Counted from the stretch's first letter, positions 1 through 7,564 are shown. The stretch is 47,988 nucleotides of DNA from Vibrio sp. 99-8-1 (GCF_013114595.1 NZ_VTXE01000037.1:1-47988); one strand, 5' to 3'. Numbers and translations are program-made. Notes: generated from the sequence alone by a model not told the origin.

Positions 1-110
1 GATTTGCTGGTTACAAACATGGATATATTGAACATGAGCGTCCTTCGGGCAAAGCCCTAATGGACGATCACCACCTTCCTAGAAGGTGGTTTAAGGGTTG
101 AAAATAAAAA
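1..110 (+). mobile_element. Probable right end of an IS200/IS605-type element (partial)
   Basis: An open frame enters from the left edge and stops with TGA at 99-101, giving 32 residues ending in LPRRWFKG. The same bases form two hairpins: an outer CGTCC/GGACG stem enclosing GGGC-AAA-GCCC (about 41-66), and a perfect CCACCTTC/GAAGGTGG stem with a CTA loop (71-89). A reading frame whose 3' end overlaps tandem hairpins is typical of tnpB genes overlapping the right end and guide-RNA scaffold of IS200/IS605 elements. The identification is inference, because the rest of the element lies outside the window. It could instead be an unrelated structured gene end. Confidence 0.4.
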
Positions 111-133
111 AGGGTTCGAAAGAACCCTTTTTA
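105..133 (-). terminator. Intrinsic terminator after pheT
   Basis: AGGGTTC (111-117), a GAAA loop and GAACCCT (122-128) form a tight hairpin extended by flanking A/T pairs. Read on the minus strand it is followed by a long T-rich tract, as expected for the end of the pheST transcript. Read on the plus strand it is followed by TTTTTA, so it may work in both directions. Confidence 0.8.
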
Positions 134-144
134 CTCTCTATTAT

Positions 145-180
145 CTGACAAACATGAGGTAACTGAGTACCTCATGTCAG
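145..180 (-). other. Stem-loop between pheT and its terminator
   Basis: CATGAGGTA and TACCTCATG form a 9-bp stem with loop ACTGAG, extended by CTGAC/GTCAG after a short bulge. It has no T tract of its own and starts one base after the pheT stop. It may protect the mRNA 3' end. No specific binding protein is evident. Confidence 0.55.
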
Positions 181-181
181 A

Positions 182-2584
182 CTAGTCTCGTAGTGCTGCT
201 GAAAACTTATCCGCAACAGATGCAACAATGGCATCAACCGAACCTGCGATATCGGCTTCTTCTAAAGTGCGCTCTACCGACTGTAGTGTAAGAGCAATAG
301 CTAAACTCTTCTTGCCCTCTTCTACGCCTTTACCGACATACACATCAAATAGTTTAGCATCCGTTAATAATGCACCACCGGCTGACAAACATGCCGCAAC
401 AACATCACCAGAGTGCACGCTATCATCCACAACCAACGCAATATCGCGACGGTTAGCAGGGAATTTAGATACCGCTTCAGCTTCAGGAAGAACACGTTGG
501 TTAATGGCATCCCATTCAACTTCGAATATGATAGTTCGACCATTTAGGCCAAATGCACGCTCTAGTTCTGGGTGAACAGTACCAATAACACCTACTTCTC
601 TTTCCGTTTCCAGACCTGCATCAACGACAATAGCCGCAGACTGACCAGGATGTAATGCTGGGTGTTTTGTTGTCTTGAAAGAGTAACTGTTTTCATTCGC
701 CGTGAGTTCTAATACTGCTTCTAAATCCCCTTTCAGGTCAAAGAAGTCAACAGTCTTAGTTGCAATGTCCCAATGCTCTTCGCTTTGAGTTCCAGCAATA
801 ACCCCTGCAAGTATTTGCTCTTGTCGCATACCGTTTTCAGCTTGCTCATCAGGAATAAAGCGTAAACCTGATTCAAACAAACGAACACGTGGTTGTTGGC
901 GCTTTTGGTTGTGCACAACGGTATTTAACAATCCTTGCATAAGACCTAGACGCATCGCCGACATATCGGCAGAGATTGGGAACGGCAAAATCAAAGGCTC
1001 TATTTCCGGCACAAGTAATTTTTGCTGCTCTGGTTCTACAAAGCTATACGTAATCGCTTCATGATAACCACGATCTACAAGCAAATCACGAACACGTTTT
1101 AGCGGTTGATTAACCTCTTTATGTAGGTTCATGCTCAACGCAGCAACAGGTGCTTGGTTTGGAATGTTATCGTATCCATAGATACGACCTACTTCTTCAA
1201 TTAAATCTTGCTCGATAGCAATATCAAAACGCCATGCAGGAGATACCGCACTCCAGCCTTGTTCTGTTTCAGATACTTGGCAACCAAGACGAGTTAGAAT
1301 TTCTACAACATCTTCAGAGCTAATTTCATGACCAAGAAGTGCATCTAACTTGCTACGACGTAGTGAAACTGTGTTCGGTTTTGGCAAGTCATCTTGAGAT
1401 TCAAAACCAGCAATAGGTCCCGCTTCACCACCACAAATCTCAACCAATAATTGAGTCGCACGCTCCATACACTCGGTTTGACGAGAGTAATCAACACCAC
1501 GCTCGAAACGCATAGAGGCGTCTGTGTGCAAGCCATAGCTGCGAGCACGTCCACGAATAGCATCAGGCGCAAAGAACGCACACTCCAGTAGTACATTTTG
1601 GGTAGCACTTGTTACACCAGAACCTTCACCACCAAATACACCACCAATGGCTAAAGGTTTTTTATGGTCACAGATGATCAATGTATCGCTGTTTAACTCA
1701 GCTTCATTACCATCTAGCAAGGTGAGTTTCTCTCCTTGCTCAGCCAGACGTACCACAATTCCGCCATCAATCTTATCAAGATCAAAAGCATGCATTGGTT
1801 GGCCTTGTTCAAGCAGAACATAGTTGGTGATATCAACAACAGGATCAATAGAGCGAATACCACAACGACGCAGCTTCTCTTGCATCCAGATAGGAGTCTC
1901 AGCCGCTACATTCACGTTTTTCACCACACGTCCTAAGTAACGAGGGCAGGCATCGGCAGCTTTCACTTCAACCGCAACCGTGTCATCAATAGAAGAAGAA
2001 ACCGCATCAAAAGCTGGCGTTTTCACTTCTTCACGATTAAGAACACCAACTTCACGAGCTAAACCTCGAAGACTAAAACAGTCAGCACGGTTAGCGGTTA
2101 AATCGACATCAATCGTTACATCATTAAGATCTAAGAACTCGCGGAAGTCAGTACCTATTTCGGCGCCGACTGGCAGCTCAAGGATACCGTCAGACTCAAC
2201 ATCAATACCTAGTTCAGTAAAAGAACACAGCATGCCGTGAGATGGTTGACCACGCAACTTAGCTTTCTTGATTTTAAAATCACCAGGCAAAACCGCTCCA
2301 ACAGTAGCAACGGCAACTTTAATACCTTGACGACAATTAGGAGCACCACAAACGATGTCAAGAAGCTCTTCTTCACCAACATCGACTTTGGTCACTCGTA
2401 GTTTATCTGCATCTGGGTGTTGACCACACTCCACCACTTGACCGACTTTTACGCCGCTAAACGTTCCAGCTACGGGTAATACGTCATCGACCTCTAGGCC
2501 AGCCATTGTGATTTGGTGTGTTAGCTCGTCTGTAGTAATCGCAGGATTAACCCACTCACGTAGCCATGATTCATTGAATTTCAT
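182..2584 (-). CDS. pheT: Phenylalanyl-tRNA synthetase beta subunit
   Basis: PheT pairs with PheS in a cytoplasmic alpha2-beta2 enzyme that charges tRNA-Phe. The 800 residues match the usual bacterial length of about 795. The N-terminal EMAP/OB-type tRNA-binding domain covers roughly residues 39-148 (GVKVGQVVECGQHPDADKLR). The B3/4 domain, with the editing site, and the B5 domain follow in the middle. The C-terminal FDX-ACB anticodon-binding domain is recognisable from KFPANRRDIALVV at about residue 705. It lies 17 bp downstream of pheS in the same orientation and is followed by a terminator, so ihfA, which follows pheT in E. coli, is not in this transcript as seen here. Confidence 0.97.
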   Translation of the reverse strand: MKFNESWLREWVNPAITTDELTHQITMAGLEVDDVLPVAGTFSGVKVGQVVECGQHPDADKLRVTKVDVGEEELLDIVCGAPNCRQGIKVAVATVGAVLPGDFKIKKAKLRGQPSHGMLCSFTELGIDVESDGILELPVGAEIGTDFREFLDLNDVTIDVDLTANRADCFSLRGLAREVGVLNREEVKTPAFDAVSSSIDDTVAVEVKAADACPRYLGRVVKNVNVAAETPIWMQEKLRRCGIRSIDPVVDITNYVLLEQGQPMHAFDLDKIDGGIVVRLAEQGEKLTLLDGNEAELNSDTLIICDHKKPLAIGGVFGGEGSGVTSATQNVLLECAFFAPDAIRGRARSYGLHTDASMRFERGVDYSRQTECMERATQLLVEICGGEAGPIAGFESQDDLPKPNTVSLRRSKLDALLGHEISSEDVVEILTRLGCQVSETEQGWSAVSPAWRFDIAIEQDLIEEVGRIYGYDNIPNQAPVAALSMNLHKEVNQPLKRVRDLLVDRGYHEAITYSFVEPEQQKLLVPEIEPLILPFPISADMSAMRLGLMQGLLNTVVHNQKRQQPRVRLFESGLRFIPDEQAENGMRQEQILAGVIAGTQSEEHWDIATKTVDFFDLKGDLEAVLELTANENSYSFKTTKHPALHPGQSAAIVVDAGLETEREVGVIGTVHPELERAFGLNGRTIIFEVEWDAINQRVLPEAEAVSKFPANRRDIALVVDDSVHSGDVVAACLSAGGALLTDAKLFDVYVGKGVEEGKKSLAIALTLQSVERTLEEADIAGSVDAIVASVADKFSAALRD

Positions 2585-2601
2585 TGTTCGACTACCTCGA
2601 A

Positions 2602-3585
2602 TTACTTGAACTGTTTAAGGAAACGAAGATCGTTCTCAAAGAACGCACGAAGATCGTTAACGCCGTAGCGAAGCATTGTTAGGCGCTCTACACCCATACC
2701 AAACGCAAAGCCTGAATATTTTTCAGGATCAATGCCAACAGAGCGCAATACATTTGGATGCACCATGCCGCAGCCTAGTACTTCTAACCATTTGCCATTT
2801 TTACCTTTAACATCAACTTCCGCTGATGGTTCAGTAAATGGGAAGTAGGAAGGACGGAAACGGACTTCTAGATCTTCTTCAAAAAAGTTACAAAGGAAGT
2901 CATTAAGAATACCCTTCAACTGGGCAAAATTCACATTTTCATCCACTAACATTCCTTCAACCTGATGGAACATTGGTGTATGCGTTTGGTCATAATCGTT
3001 ACGATATACACGACCTGGAGCAATAAAACGCAAAGGTGGCTGACGCTCTTCCATCGTTCTGATTTGAACACCAGAAGTATGAGTACGAAGCATTAACTTA
3101 GGATTAAAGAAAAAGGTATCGTGATCAGTACGTGCTGGATGGTCATCGGCAATATTTAAAGCATCGAAGTTATGAAAATCATCTTCAATTTCAGGGCCAG
3201 ACTCTACAGTAAATCCTAGTTCACCAAAGAAGCTTTCAATACGCTCGATGGTTCGAGTAACAGGGTGTAAACCACCGTTCTCAATACGACGACCTGGCAG
3301 AGTGACATCAATCGTTTCCGCAGCAAGTTTTGCTTCAAGCTCTGCGCGTTGCAATGCATCTTTTCTCGCAGCGATTGCCTGTTGAACGACACCTTTCGCT
3401 TTGTTGATCTCTTGACCAGCAGTACGACGTTCTTCCGGTGGAAGTTTACCTAAGCTTTGAAGTTGAGCGGTTAACTCGCCTTTCTTGCCTAGAAATTGAA
3501 CTCGCACTTCGTCTAGTGCGACTAACGAATCAGCAGACTCAATCGCAAGCTGTGCGTTAGATATAATTTCTTGTAGATGTTGCAT
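2602..3585 (-). CDS. pheS: Phenylalanyl-tRNA synthetase alpha subunit
   Basis: This is the catalytic alpha subunit of PheRS, a class II synthetase that activates phenylalanine. Its 327 residues equal the E. coli length. The N-terminal coiled-coil (about 1-85) binds tRNA. Class II motif 2 is seen as GRVYRNDYDQTHTPMFHQVE, and motif 3 as GFAFGMGVERLTMLRYG near the C-terminus. The start ATG at 3585 fits the E. coli N-terminus, with a purine-rich GAGGAAAAG just upstream. It is the first gene of pheST. Unlike E. coli, rplT is not immediately upstream: about 3.4 kb with six genes intervenes, so pheST probably has its own promoter. Confidence 0.97.
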   Translation of the reverse strand: MQHLQEIISNAQLAIESADSLVALDEVRVQFLGKKGELTAQLQSLGKLPPEERRTAGQEINKAKGVVQQAIAARKDALQRAELEAKLAAETIDVTLPGRRIENGGLHPVTRTIERIESFFGELGFTVESGPEIEDDFHNFDALNIADDHPARTDHDTFFFNPKLMLRTHTSGVQIRTMEERQPPLRFIAPGRVYRNDYDQTHTPMFHQVEGMLVDENVNFAQLKGILNDFLCNFFEEDLEVRFRPSYFPFTEPSAEVDVKGKNGKWLEVLGCGMVHPNVLRSVGIDPEKYSGFAFGMGVERLTMLRYGVNDLRAFFENDLRFLKQFK

Positions 3586-3760
3586 CTTTTCCTCATCTAC
3601 CCAAGGGTAGTGTCCATAATTAAGGCGTTTTGCTCTTTCAAAATGGCGCTTTCATTTTGAAAGGTCAACACGCCTAGTACATAGTATTTGAATAGCTGTA
3701 CATAGTAATCAAACCAAACGATATTGCCAATCTGAATATGTAGTTAAGCGTGTTATTGCT
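3586..3760 (-). promoter_or_regulatory. Structured leader of pheST with alternative hairpins
   Basis: The minus-strand leader holds a long hairpin: CTTTCAAAATG/CATTTTGAAAG (3635-3663), closed by AGGCGT (3623-3628) and ACGCCT (3670-3675). The same ACGCCT segment, as AACACGC (3667-3673), could instead pair with GCGTGTT (3748-3754). That is the arrangement of an attenuator. A further short hairpin CTACCC/GGGTAG (3597-3610) sits just before the ribosome site. No U tract follows the main hairpin and no convincing Phe-rich leader peptide was found, so the mechanism is uncertain. Confidence 0.45.
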
Positions 3761-3943
3761 TAAAAAAACCACAATTTTTAAACAAGCTCTGGGTAAAACG
3801 CTACTTTAGAAAGGTTTTGTCTTGCTATAAGTCGCTCTCCATAGCTTAAGCTTCAGAAAAACATCGGCCAATTTCGTGCATTTCAAAACTAGATAACTCG
3901 TGCTGGATAACCAGATGATGAGTTAAATGGTAGAGAAGCGAAA

Positions 3944-3980
3944 ATGAAAAAAGGGCCACAATCATGGGCCCTTTGGTTTT
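3944..3980 (-). terminator. Terminator after the hemerythrin-GGDEF gene
   Basis: AAAGGGCC and GGCCCTTT form a stem with loop ACAATCATG. A run of T follows on the minus strand, 20 bases after the stop codon of the upstream gene. The plus strand also shows a T-rich tail. Confidence 0.8.
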
Positions 3981-3997
3981 TAGTGTCGTCTTTGCCG

Positions 3998-5110
3998 TTA
4001 AGCGAGTTGAACAGAACGAACGCAGTTTTTACCACAATCTTTTGCCTTATATACAGACTCATCAGCAAGCTTAATAAGCTCACTGAGATCTTTCATTTGT
4101 GCCGTTCTACAACTCACCCCAACACTAATACTGCCATGCCAACAATACTGATCGTACTCCATTCTAATTAACTGAATCTGGCGATGCACTTTCTGTGCTA
4201 GTTTCATGCCGTTATTAAGATCTATGTTAGGGCAAACCACAATAAACTCATCACCACCAAGCCGACATACCGTATCAACTTGCCTAAAGCCCGACTGCAA
4301 TTCTTTAGCCAGTTTAATCAGTACCGAGTCTCCCGCATCATGGCCACAATTATCATTAACTTGCTTAAATTTATCAGCATCAATAATCATGCAGACCAAA
4401 TCGCTATCGTTCTCCTGAGCAAAATCCCACTGCTGAGACAGCTCTTGCATAGCAAATCGTCGATTGGGTAATTGGGTTAGTACATCGGTAAAAGATTGTC
4501 GTTGTAGCTTCTCGTTTGCGAGAGAGAGTTGTTCAGTGCGCTGCCTCACCTTCTCTTCTAATGATTGATTAAGCAGGACGAGCTGTTTATTTCGTTCTGA
4601 CACTTGCTCAAACATAGCTTTTAGTGATTTCAACAGTGGGCCAACTGCTTCGTCATGTTCTCGCTCCCCCATTTCATAAGCATAGTCAGAATCAACACCT
4701 TGCTCTATTGCTGCAATCTGTCGTGCCATATTTTGGTCACTGCCTAAAATATGATAAACCAACCACTGTGCTAAGAAATCCCATAAGGATTGAGATAAAT
4801 TGTCTCGGTTATCCGACACAGCCTCAGCAAACTCATTTAAGTCTCTAATGAATTTCTGGTGAGTAGCGTGATGCTCTTGAAAGTGCTGCTGCGAAATTCC
4901 AGCTCTCTTCATTAACATCTCTTCTTGGTAAAAGTGATAAGATGTATACGCTGACAACTCAACCAACACTTGCTTTGCATCCTCCAACGAAAAGTCATTT
5001 TCATTGGTAAGTTCACCATATTTATTAAGCAACTCAACTAGATAGAGATGTTGTTCATCAACCTCATCTATTCCTGTTTCAAAGCTCTTATCCCATTGAA
5101 ATGACTTCAT
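3998..5110 (-). CDS. Bacteriohemerythrin-diguanylate cyclase fusion (Bhr-DGC)
   Basis: This is a cytoplasmic fusion that should make cyclic di-GMP under control of an O2-binding di-iron site. Residues 1-130 are a bacteriohemerythrin with the expected ligands H21, H59 and E63 (HxxxE), H80 and H84 (HxxxH), H120 and D125. A coiled-coil linker (about 165-205) leads to a GGDEF domain (about 206-368) with FTDVLTQLPNRR, an intact GGDEF active site (285-289) and an RxxD inhibitory site (276-279, RQVD). All catalytic features look functional. V. cholerae has a characterised protein of this architecture near pheST, and this is probably its orthologue. It is transcribed alone and ends at a strong terminator. 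Confidence 0.93.
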   Translation of the reverse strand: MKSFQWDKSFETGIDEVDEQHLYLVELLNKYGELTNENDFSLEDAKQVLVELSAYTSYHFYQEEMLMKRAGISQQHFQEHHATHQKFIRDLNEFAEAVSDNRDNLSQSLWDFLAQWLVYHILGSDQNMARQIAAIEQGVDSDYAYEMGEREHDEAVGPLLKSLKAMFEQVSERNKQLVLLNQSLEEKVRQRTEQLSLANEKLQRQSFTDVLTQLPNRRFAMQELSQQWDFAQENDSDLVCMIIDADKFKQVNDNCGHDAGDSVLIKLAKELQSGFRQVDTVCRLGGDEFIVVCPNIDLNNGMKLAQKVHRQIQLIRMEYDQYCWHGSISVGVSCRTAQMKDLSELIKLADESVYKAKDCGKNCVRSVQLA

Positions 5111-5318
5111 GCAGGTTACCTATGAAATGACTCTACTATGCATTTAAGTATATAATACAACGTACTGATAACACTTTAGTTTAGTCATAGAAAATAGACA
5201 TGTATCCTAGTTCATATTCTGAAACTGTTAAGAATATTACCTAATTGCATTCTCTGCTTGGTTTACTGCCGATATATTGAGACAATCTAGCCCGAATCCC
5301 AATATCTTATGGTTTTAT

Positions 5319-5558
5319 ATGAAACTTTTAGTTCGCAACCTTTCTCGCGCAACAACTGAACACGAAATTCGTCTATTATTCTCCGCTCACGGTTCTGTTA
5401 AAGAGTGCACTTTAGTGCTTGATCAAGAAACTGGACAATCAAAAGGATTTGCTTTTGTTGAGATGCCAGAGAAAGATGAAGCTACTGCGGCCATCTCAGC
5501 TCTTAACTTAACCGAGGTGGCAAAAAGTAAGATTCGAGTAAAATTAGCTAACCGCTAA
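5319..5558 (+). CDS. Small RRM-domain RNA-binding protein
   Basis: The 79-residue protein is a single RNA recognition motif. RNP2 is LLVRNL at residues 3-8, and RNP1 is KGFAFVEM near residue 42. Such stand-alone RRM proteins occur in Vibrionaceae and cyanobacteria and bind single-stranded RNA. The specific targets are unknown. The start is set at the ATG of MKLLVRNL because the domain begins there; an in-frame ATG at 5277 would add 14 unlikely residues. No good Shine-Dalgarno is visible. It converges on the small gene at 5598-5693. Confidence 0.88.
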   Translation: MKLLVRNLSRATTEHEIRLLFSAHGSVKECTLVLDQETGQSKGFAFVEMPEKDEATAAISALNLTEVAKSKIRVKLANR

Positions 5559-5570
5559 CACTGAGGACAA

Positions 5571-5600
5571 TAACGTCAGTAGAGGCAATTACTGACGTTA
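5571..5600. other. Perfect 11-bp stem-loop between convergent genes
   Basis: TAACGTCAGTA and TACTGACGTTA form an 11-bp stem with loop GAGGCAAT. It lies downstream of the RRM gene and overlaps the stop codon of the minus-strand small gene. No T tract follows on either strand. It may act as a 3'-end stabiliser or a shared weak terminator. Confidence 0.6.
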
Positions 5601-5693
5601 CATTGTGCCACTTGCTACCTTGTAATATACCGCAGCAAAAAGAGCCGCAAATAGCAGCACGGTTACCAATAATTTTAACCATAACATTTTCAT
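5598..5693 (-). CDS. 31-residue single-span membrane peptide
   Basis: A short gene not usually called. ATG at 5693 is preceded by an excellent Shine-Dalgarno (TAGGAGGATATATTAA). The peptide begins MKMLWLK, continues with an unbroken hydrophobic stretch of about 15 residues (LLVTVLLFAALFAAV) and ends YYKVASGTM. The Lys-flanked hydrophobic core predicts one transmembrane helix in the inner membrane, like other bacterial small membrane proteins. Its function is unknown. It converges with the RRM gene, and its stop lies in the stem-loop at 5571-5600. Confidence 0.6.
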   Translation of the reverse strand: MKMLWLKLLVTVLLFAALFAAVYYKVASGTM

Positions 5694-5772
5694 TTAATAT
5701 ATCCTCCTAAAGTTATCCAGAGCACGACATCAATTGTTATACCCTACTCTACGTTACTAACCTTTTAAAACC

Positions 5773-5804
5773 ATGCTTTCAAATCAGTGCCTACTCAAGT
5801 CACC
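5773..5804 (+). repeat. Fragment related to the repeat at 46.2 kb
   Basis: The bases here share TTCAAATCAGTGCCT with the interior of the MITE-like element at 46214-46478 (about 46410-46425). They are followed by ACTCAAGTCACC, one mismatch from that element's terminal ACTCAAGTGACC. This suggests a solo remnant of the same repeat family. Confidence 0.4.
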
Positions 5805-5839
5805 AAAAAGACAAAAACCACTAGTCCTTTATAGGTAAT

Positions 5840-5891
5840 TTGTAACATGAATTGATCTAGATCATATTGTCGTTACAACAATACGTAATAT
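5840..5891 (+). promoter_or_regulatory. FNR-like operator and promoter of the 60-aa gene
   Basis: TTGATCTAGATCAT (5852-5865) matches the FNR consensus TTGAT-N4-ATCAA at 9 of 10 positions. It sits inside an outer inverted repeat TTGTAAC/GTTACAA (5840-5846, 5872-5878). A possible -10 (TAATAT, 5886-5891) follows, which would put the FNR-like site near -40, the position used by class II FNR-activated promoters. Regulation is inferred from sequence only. Confidence 0.5.
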
Positions 5892-5934
5892 GTTAACAGC
5901 TAGTTACACAACGGTAAAAGCAAAGGAGTGTCGT

Positions 5935-6117
5935 ATGGAACTAAAACAAGACCCAAAGTGTTATACAGATGTATGTATTAATGGAAAATGGTTTCACCAC
6001 GACCACTGTACAACCACAGTTTATATGTTAAAAGGTGGAGCTTCTCCATCCATTGAGCTGGCAAAGATGCCGACAACTGAAAATGAGTTAGTAGAGATGA
6101 TAAATAATATCGTTTAA
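5935..6117 (+). CDS. Hypothetical 60-residue Cys/His-containing protein
   Basis: The start is the ATG at 5935 because AAAGGAG lies eight bases upstream; an in-frame ATG at 5890 lacks a site. The product is soluble and acidic at the C-terminus. A central stretch contains three cysteines and a His cluster (Cys at residues 9, 14 and 25; WFHHDH), which could bind a metal. No family is recognised. It follows an FNR-like promoter, so expression under low oxygen is likely, and it ends convergent with the DUF1289 gene. Confidence 0.7.
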   Translation: MELKQDPKCYTDVCINGKWFHHDHCTTTVYMLKGGASPSIELAKMPTTENELVEMINNIV

Positions 6118-6140
6118 CCCTTCAGCTAATGATCGGTGAA

Positions 6141-6173
6141 TTGAGTGTTGGTATTCTAACTACCAGCACTCAA
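6141..6173. other. 13-bp stem-loop between convergent genes
   Basis: TTGAGTGTTGGTA and TACCAGCACTCAA pair over 13 positions with one wobble, around loop TTCTAAC. It lies between the stops of the 60-aa gene and the DUF1289 gene. No T tract follows on either strand, as for the stem at 5571-5600. Confidence 0.55.
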
Positions 6174-6179
6174 CAACAC

Positions 6180-6374
6180 TTAAAATCCTGCATCAGCTAG
6201 TTTCTTTCGCTTATCACATTCATGCAATACCGCTAATTTTTGTTGCTGGTTAAATGAACGCCAAGCGGCAATTTCGTCGAGCGTTCGAAAACAGCCAACA
6301 CATCTGTCATTTTGATCTAAGCAGCAGTGCCGAATACAAGGCGACTGCGCTATTTCTTGCTCTTGATTGACCAT
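6180..6374 (-). CDS. DUF1289 family protein (YdhL-like)
   Basis: The 64-residue protein has the DUF1289 signature: SPCIRHC, LD, then CVGCFRTLDEIAAW. The four or five conserved cysteines (SPCxxxC ... CxGC) probably bind a metal ion. The biochemical role of the family is not established. It lies 72 bp downstream of the YjbR-like gene on the same strand and may be co-transcribed. The start ATG at 6374 follows AGAAGAG. Confidence 0.85.
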   Translation of the reverse strand: MVNQEQEIAQSPCIRHCCLDQNDRCVGCFRTLDEIAAWRSFNQQQKLAVLHECDKRKKLADAGF

Positions 6375-6446
6375 ATTACTCTTCTTATTGAGATAAATAA
6401 TTGCAAGTGACTCGTCTCATCATTAGCCCAACGTTGCCAATCTAAC

Positions 6447-6824
6447 TTAATCATTCTGCGACGGCTGGTTTAATCCCAGCTCTTTCTGCAACTTTTTTGT
6501 CAGCCCTAAGGATACCAACCGATATGATTCATTTAGATAATATATCAGCTCTTCATCTGTCTCTTCGCTACTTTCATAATGTTGGATCCACTTCATTCCT
6601 CTCGAGGCAAAATAAGGTGCAGGTTTATAACCCGATTGATCCGCTAGAAATTGATAATTGAGATCTGACGTTTTAAAAATAAATGCTGGCTGTTGGTCTG
6701 GGCCTAATCCACCTATGGCAAATACTTTTCCACCAACTTTCCAAACATGAGAATCATTCCACTGCATTACGTAGCTCGTCGCCGATAAAGACTGGCAATA
6801 TTGATTAAACTCGTCGTATGTCAT
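6447..6824 (-). CDS. MmcQ/YjbR family protein
   Basis: The 125 residues match the MmcQ/YjbR (DUF419) family of small cytoplasmic proteins with a CyaY-like fold. Visible hallmarks are the N-terminal MTYDEFNQYC segment, WKVGGKVFAIGG in the middle and the C-terminal LIYYLNESYRLVSLGLTKK. The family is suspected to bind DNA, but no activity is established. Upstream on the same strand lies the rplT terminator, so this gene probably has its own promoter or depends on readthrough. Confidence 0.85.
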   Translation of the reverse strand: MTYDEFNQYCQSLSATSYVMQWNDSHVWKVGGKVFAIGGLGPDQQPAFIFKTSDLNYQFLADQSGYKPAPYFASRGMKWIQHYESSEETDEELIYYLNESYRLVSLGLTKKLQKELGLNQPSQND

Positions 6825-6923
6825 CGTTTTGCATCCTTATTATCACTACTCAACATGACGTTTGTTCCAATCACAAATATATACTAATCAGAGTAATCAT
6901 AAGCAAAAAGTAAATTTTTACAC

Positions 6924-6958
6924 AAAAAAAAAGAGACCCTAAGGTCTCTTTTTTAAAA
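6924..6958 (-). terminator. Terminator of the thrS-infC-rpmI-rplT operon
   Basis: AAGAGACC, loop CTAA and GGTCTCTT form the stem. A run of nine T follows on the minus strand, about 20 bases after the rplT stop. The A/T flanks make it symmetrical. Confidence 0.9.
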
Positions 6959-6978
6959 GTCTGTATAACTGCGTCTAA

Positions 6979-7332
6979 TTAAAGAGCAGCTTTCGCTTTT
7001 TCTACTAGAACTGCAAAAGCAGCTTTGTCGAATACAGCGATATCAGCAAGGATCTTACGATCGATCTCGATAGATGCTTTCTTAAGACCGTTAATGAAAC
7101 GGCTGTAAGATAGACCATTTTGACGAGAAGCAGCGTTAATACGAGCGATCCATAGTTGACGGAACTGACGCTTTTTATTGCGACGGTCACGGTATGCATA
7201 TTGACCAGCTTTAGTAACTGCTTGGAAAGCTACACGATATACACGTGAACGTGCACCGTAGTAACCTTTAGCTTGCTTTAGAACTTTCTTATGAGATGCA
7301 CGAGCTTGTACACCACGTTTTACGCGAGGCAT
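6979..7332 (-). CDS. rplT: 50S ribosomal protein L20
   Basis: L20 binds 23S rRNA early in 50S assembly. The 117 residues equal the standard length, starting MPRVKRGV after a strong site (TTAGGAGAGACATA). The basic N-terminal extension (KRGVQARASHKKVLKQAKGY) and the globular C-terminal domain are intact. In E. coli, L20 also represses translation of rpmI-rplT by binding the leader. The gene is the last of the thrS-infC-rpmI-rplT operon and ends at a strong terminator. Confidence 0.98.
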   Translation of the reverse strand: MPRVKRGVQARASHKKVLKQAKGYYGARSRVYRVAFQAVTKAGQYAYRDRRNKKRQFRQLWIARINAASRQNGLSYSRFINGLKKASIEIDRKILADIAVFDKAAFAVLVEKAKAAL

Positions 7333-7369
7333 TATGTCTCTCCTAAACTATTAAATAAACTAAAAAGAA

Positions 7370-7564
7370 TTAAGCGTATGGCAACATACGAATAACAGCA
7401 GCCACTTCACATTTAGGAAGGATTGCGTTAGGACGTAGTTGACGCTTGTTCTTAGTAGTACGCTTAGTCAGGATGTGACGTTTTGTAGCGTGCTTAAACT
7501 TTATACCACCAGCTGTTTTCTTAAAACGCTTAGCAGCACCTCGATTGGTTTTCATCTTAGGCAT
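7370..7564 (-). CDS. rpmI: 50S ribosomal protein L35
   Basis: The 64-residue basic protein of the large subunit has the standard L35 sequence (MPKMKTNRGAAKRFKKTAGG at the N-terminus). ATG at 7564 follows GCGGAG. It lies between infC and rplT, as in most bacteria. The 100-bp gap to infC holds a strong hairpin that could attenuate transcription. Confidence 0.98.
   Translation of the reverse strand: MPKMKTNRGAAKRFKKTAGGIKFKHATKRHILTKRTTKNKRQLRPNAILPKCEVAAVIRMLPYA

Noticed and set aside
228..575. 115-codon open frame opposite pheT
   Set aside because: Antisense shadow of a highly conserved gene, Ser/Thr-rich, without ribosome site.
3750..3800. PheM-like leader peptide
   Set aside because: A short frame with Phe-Phe exists but would need a TTG start without a ribosome site.
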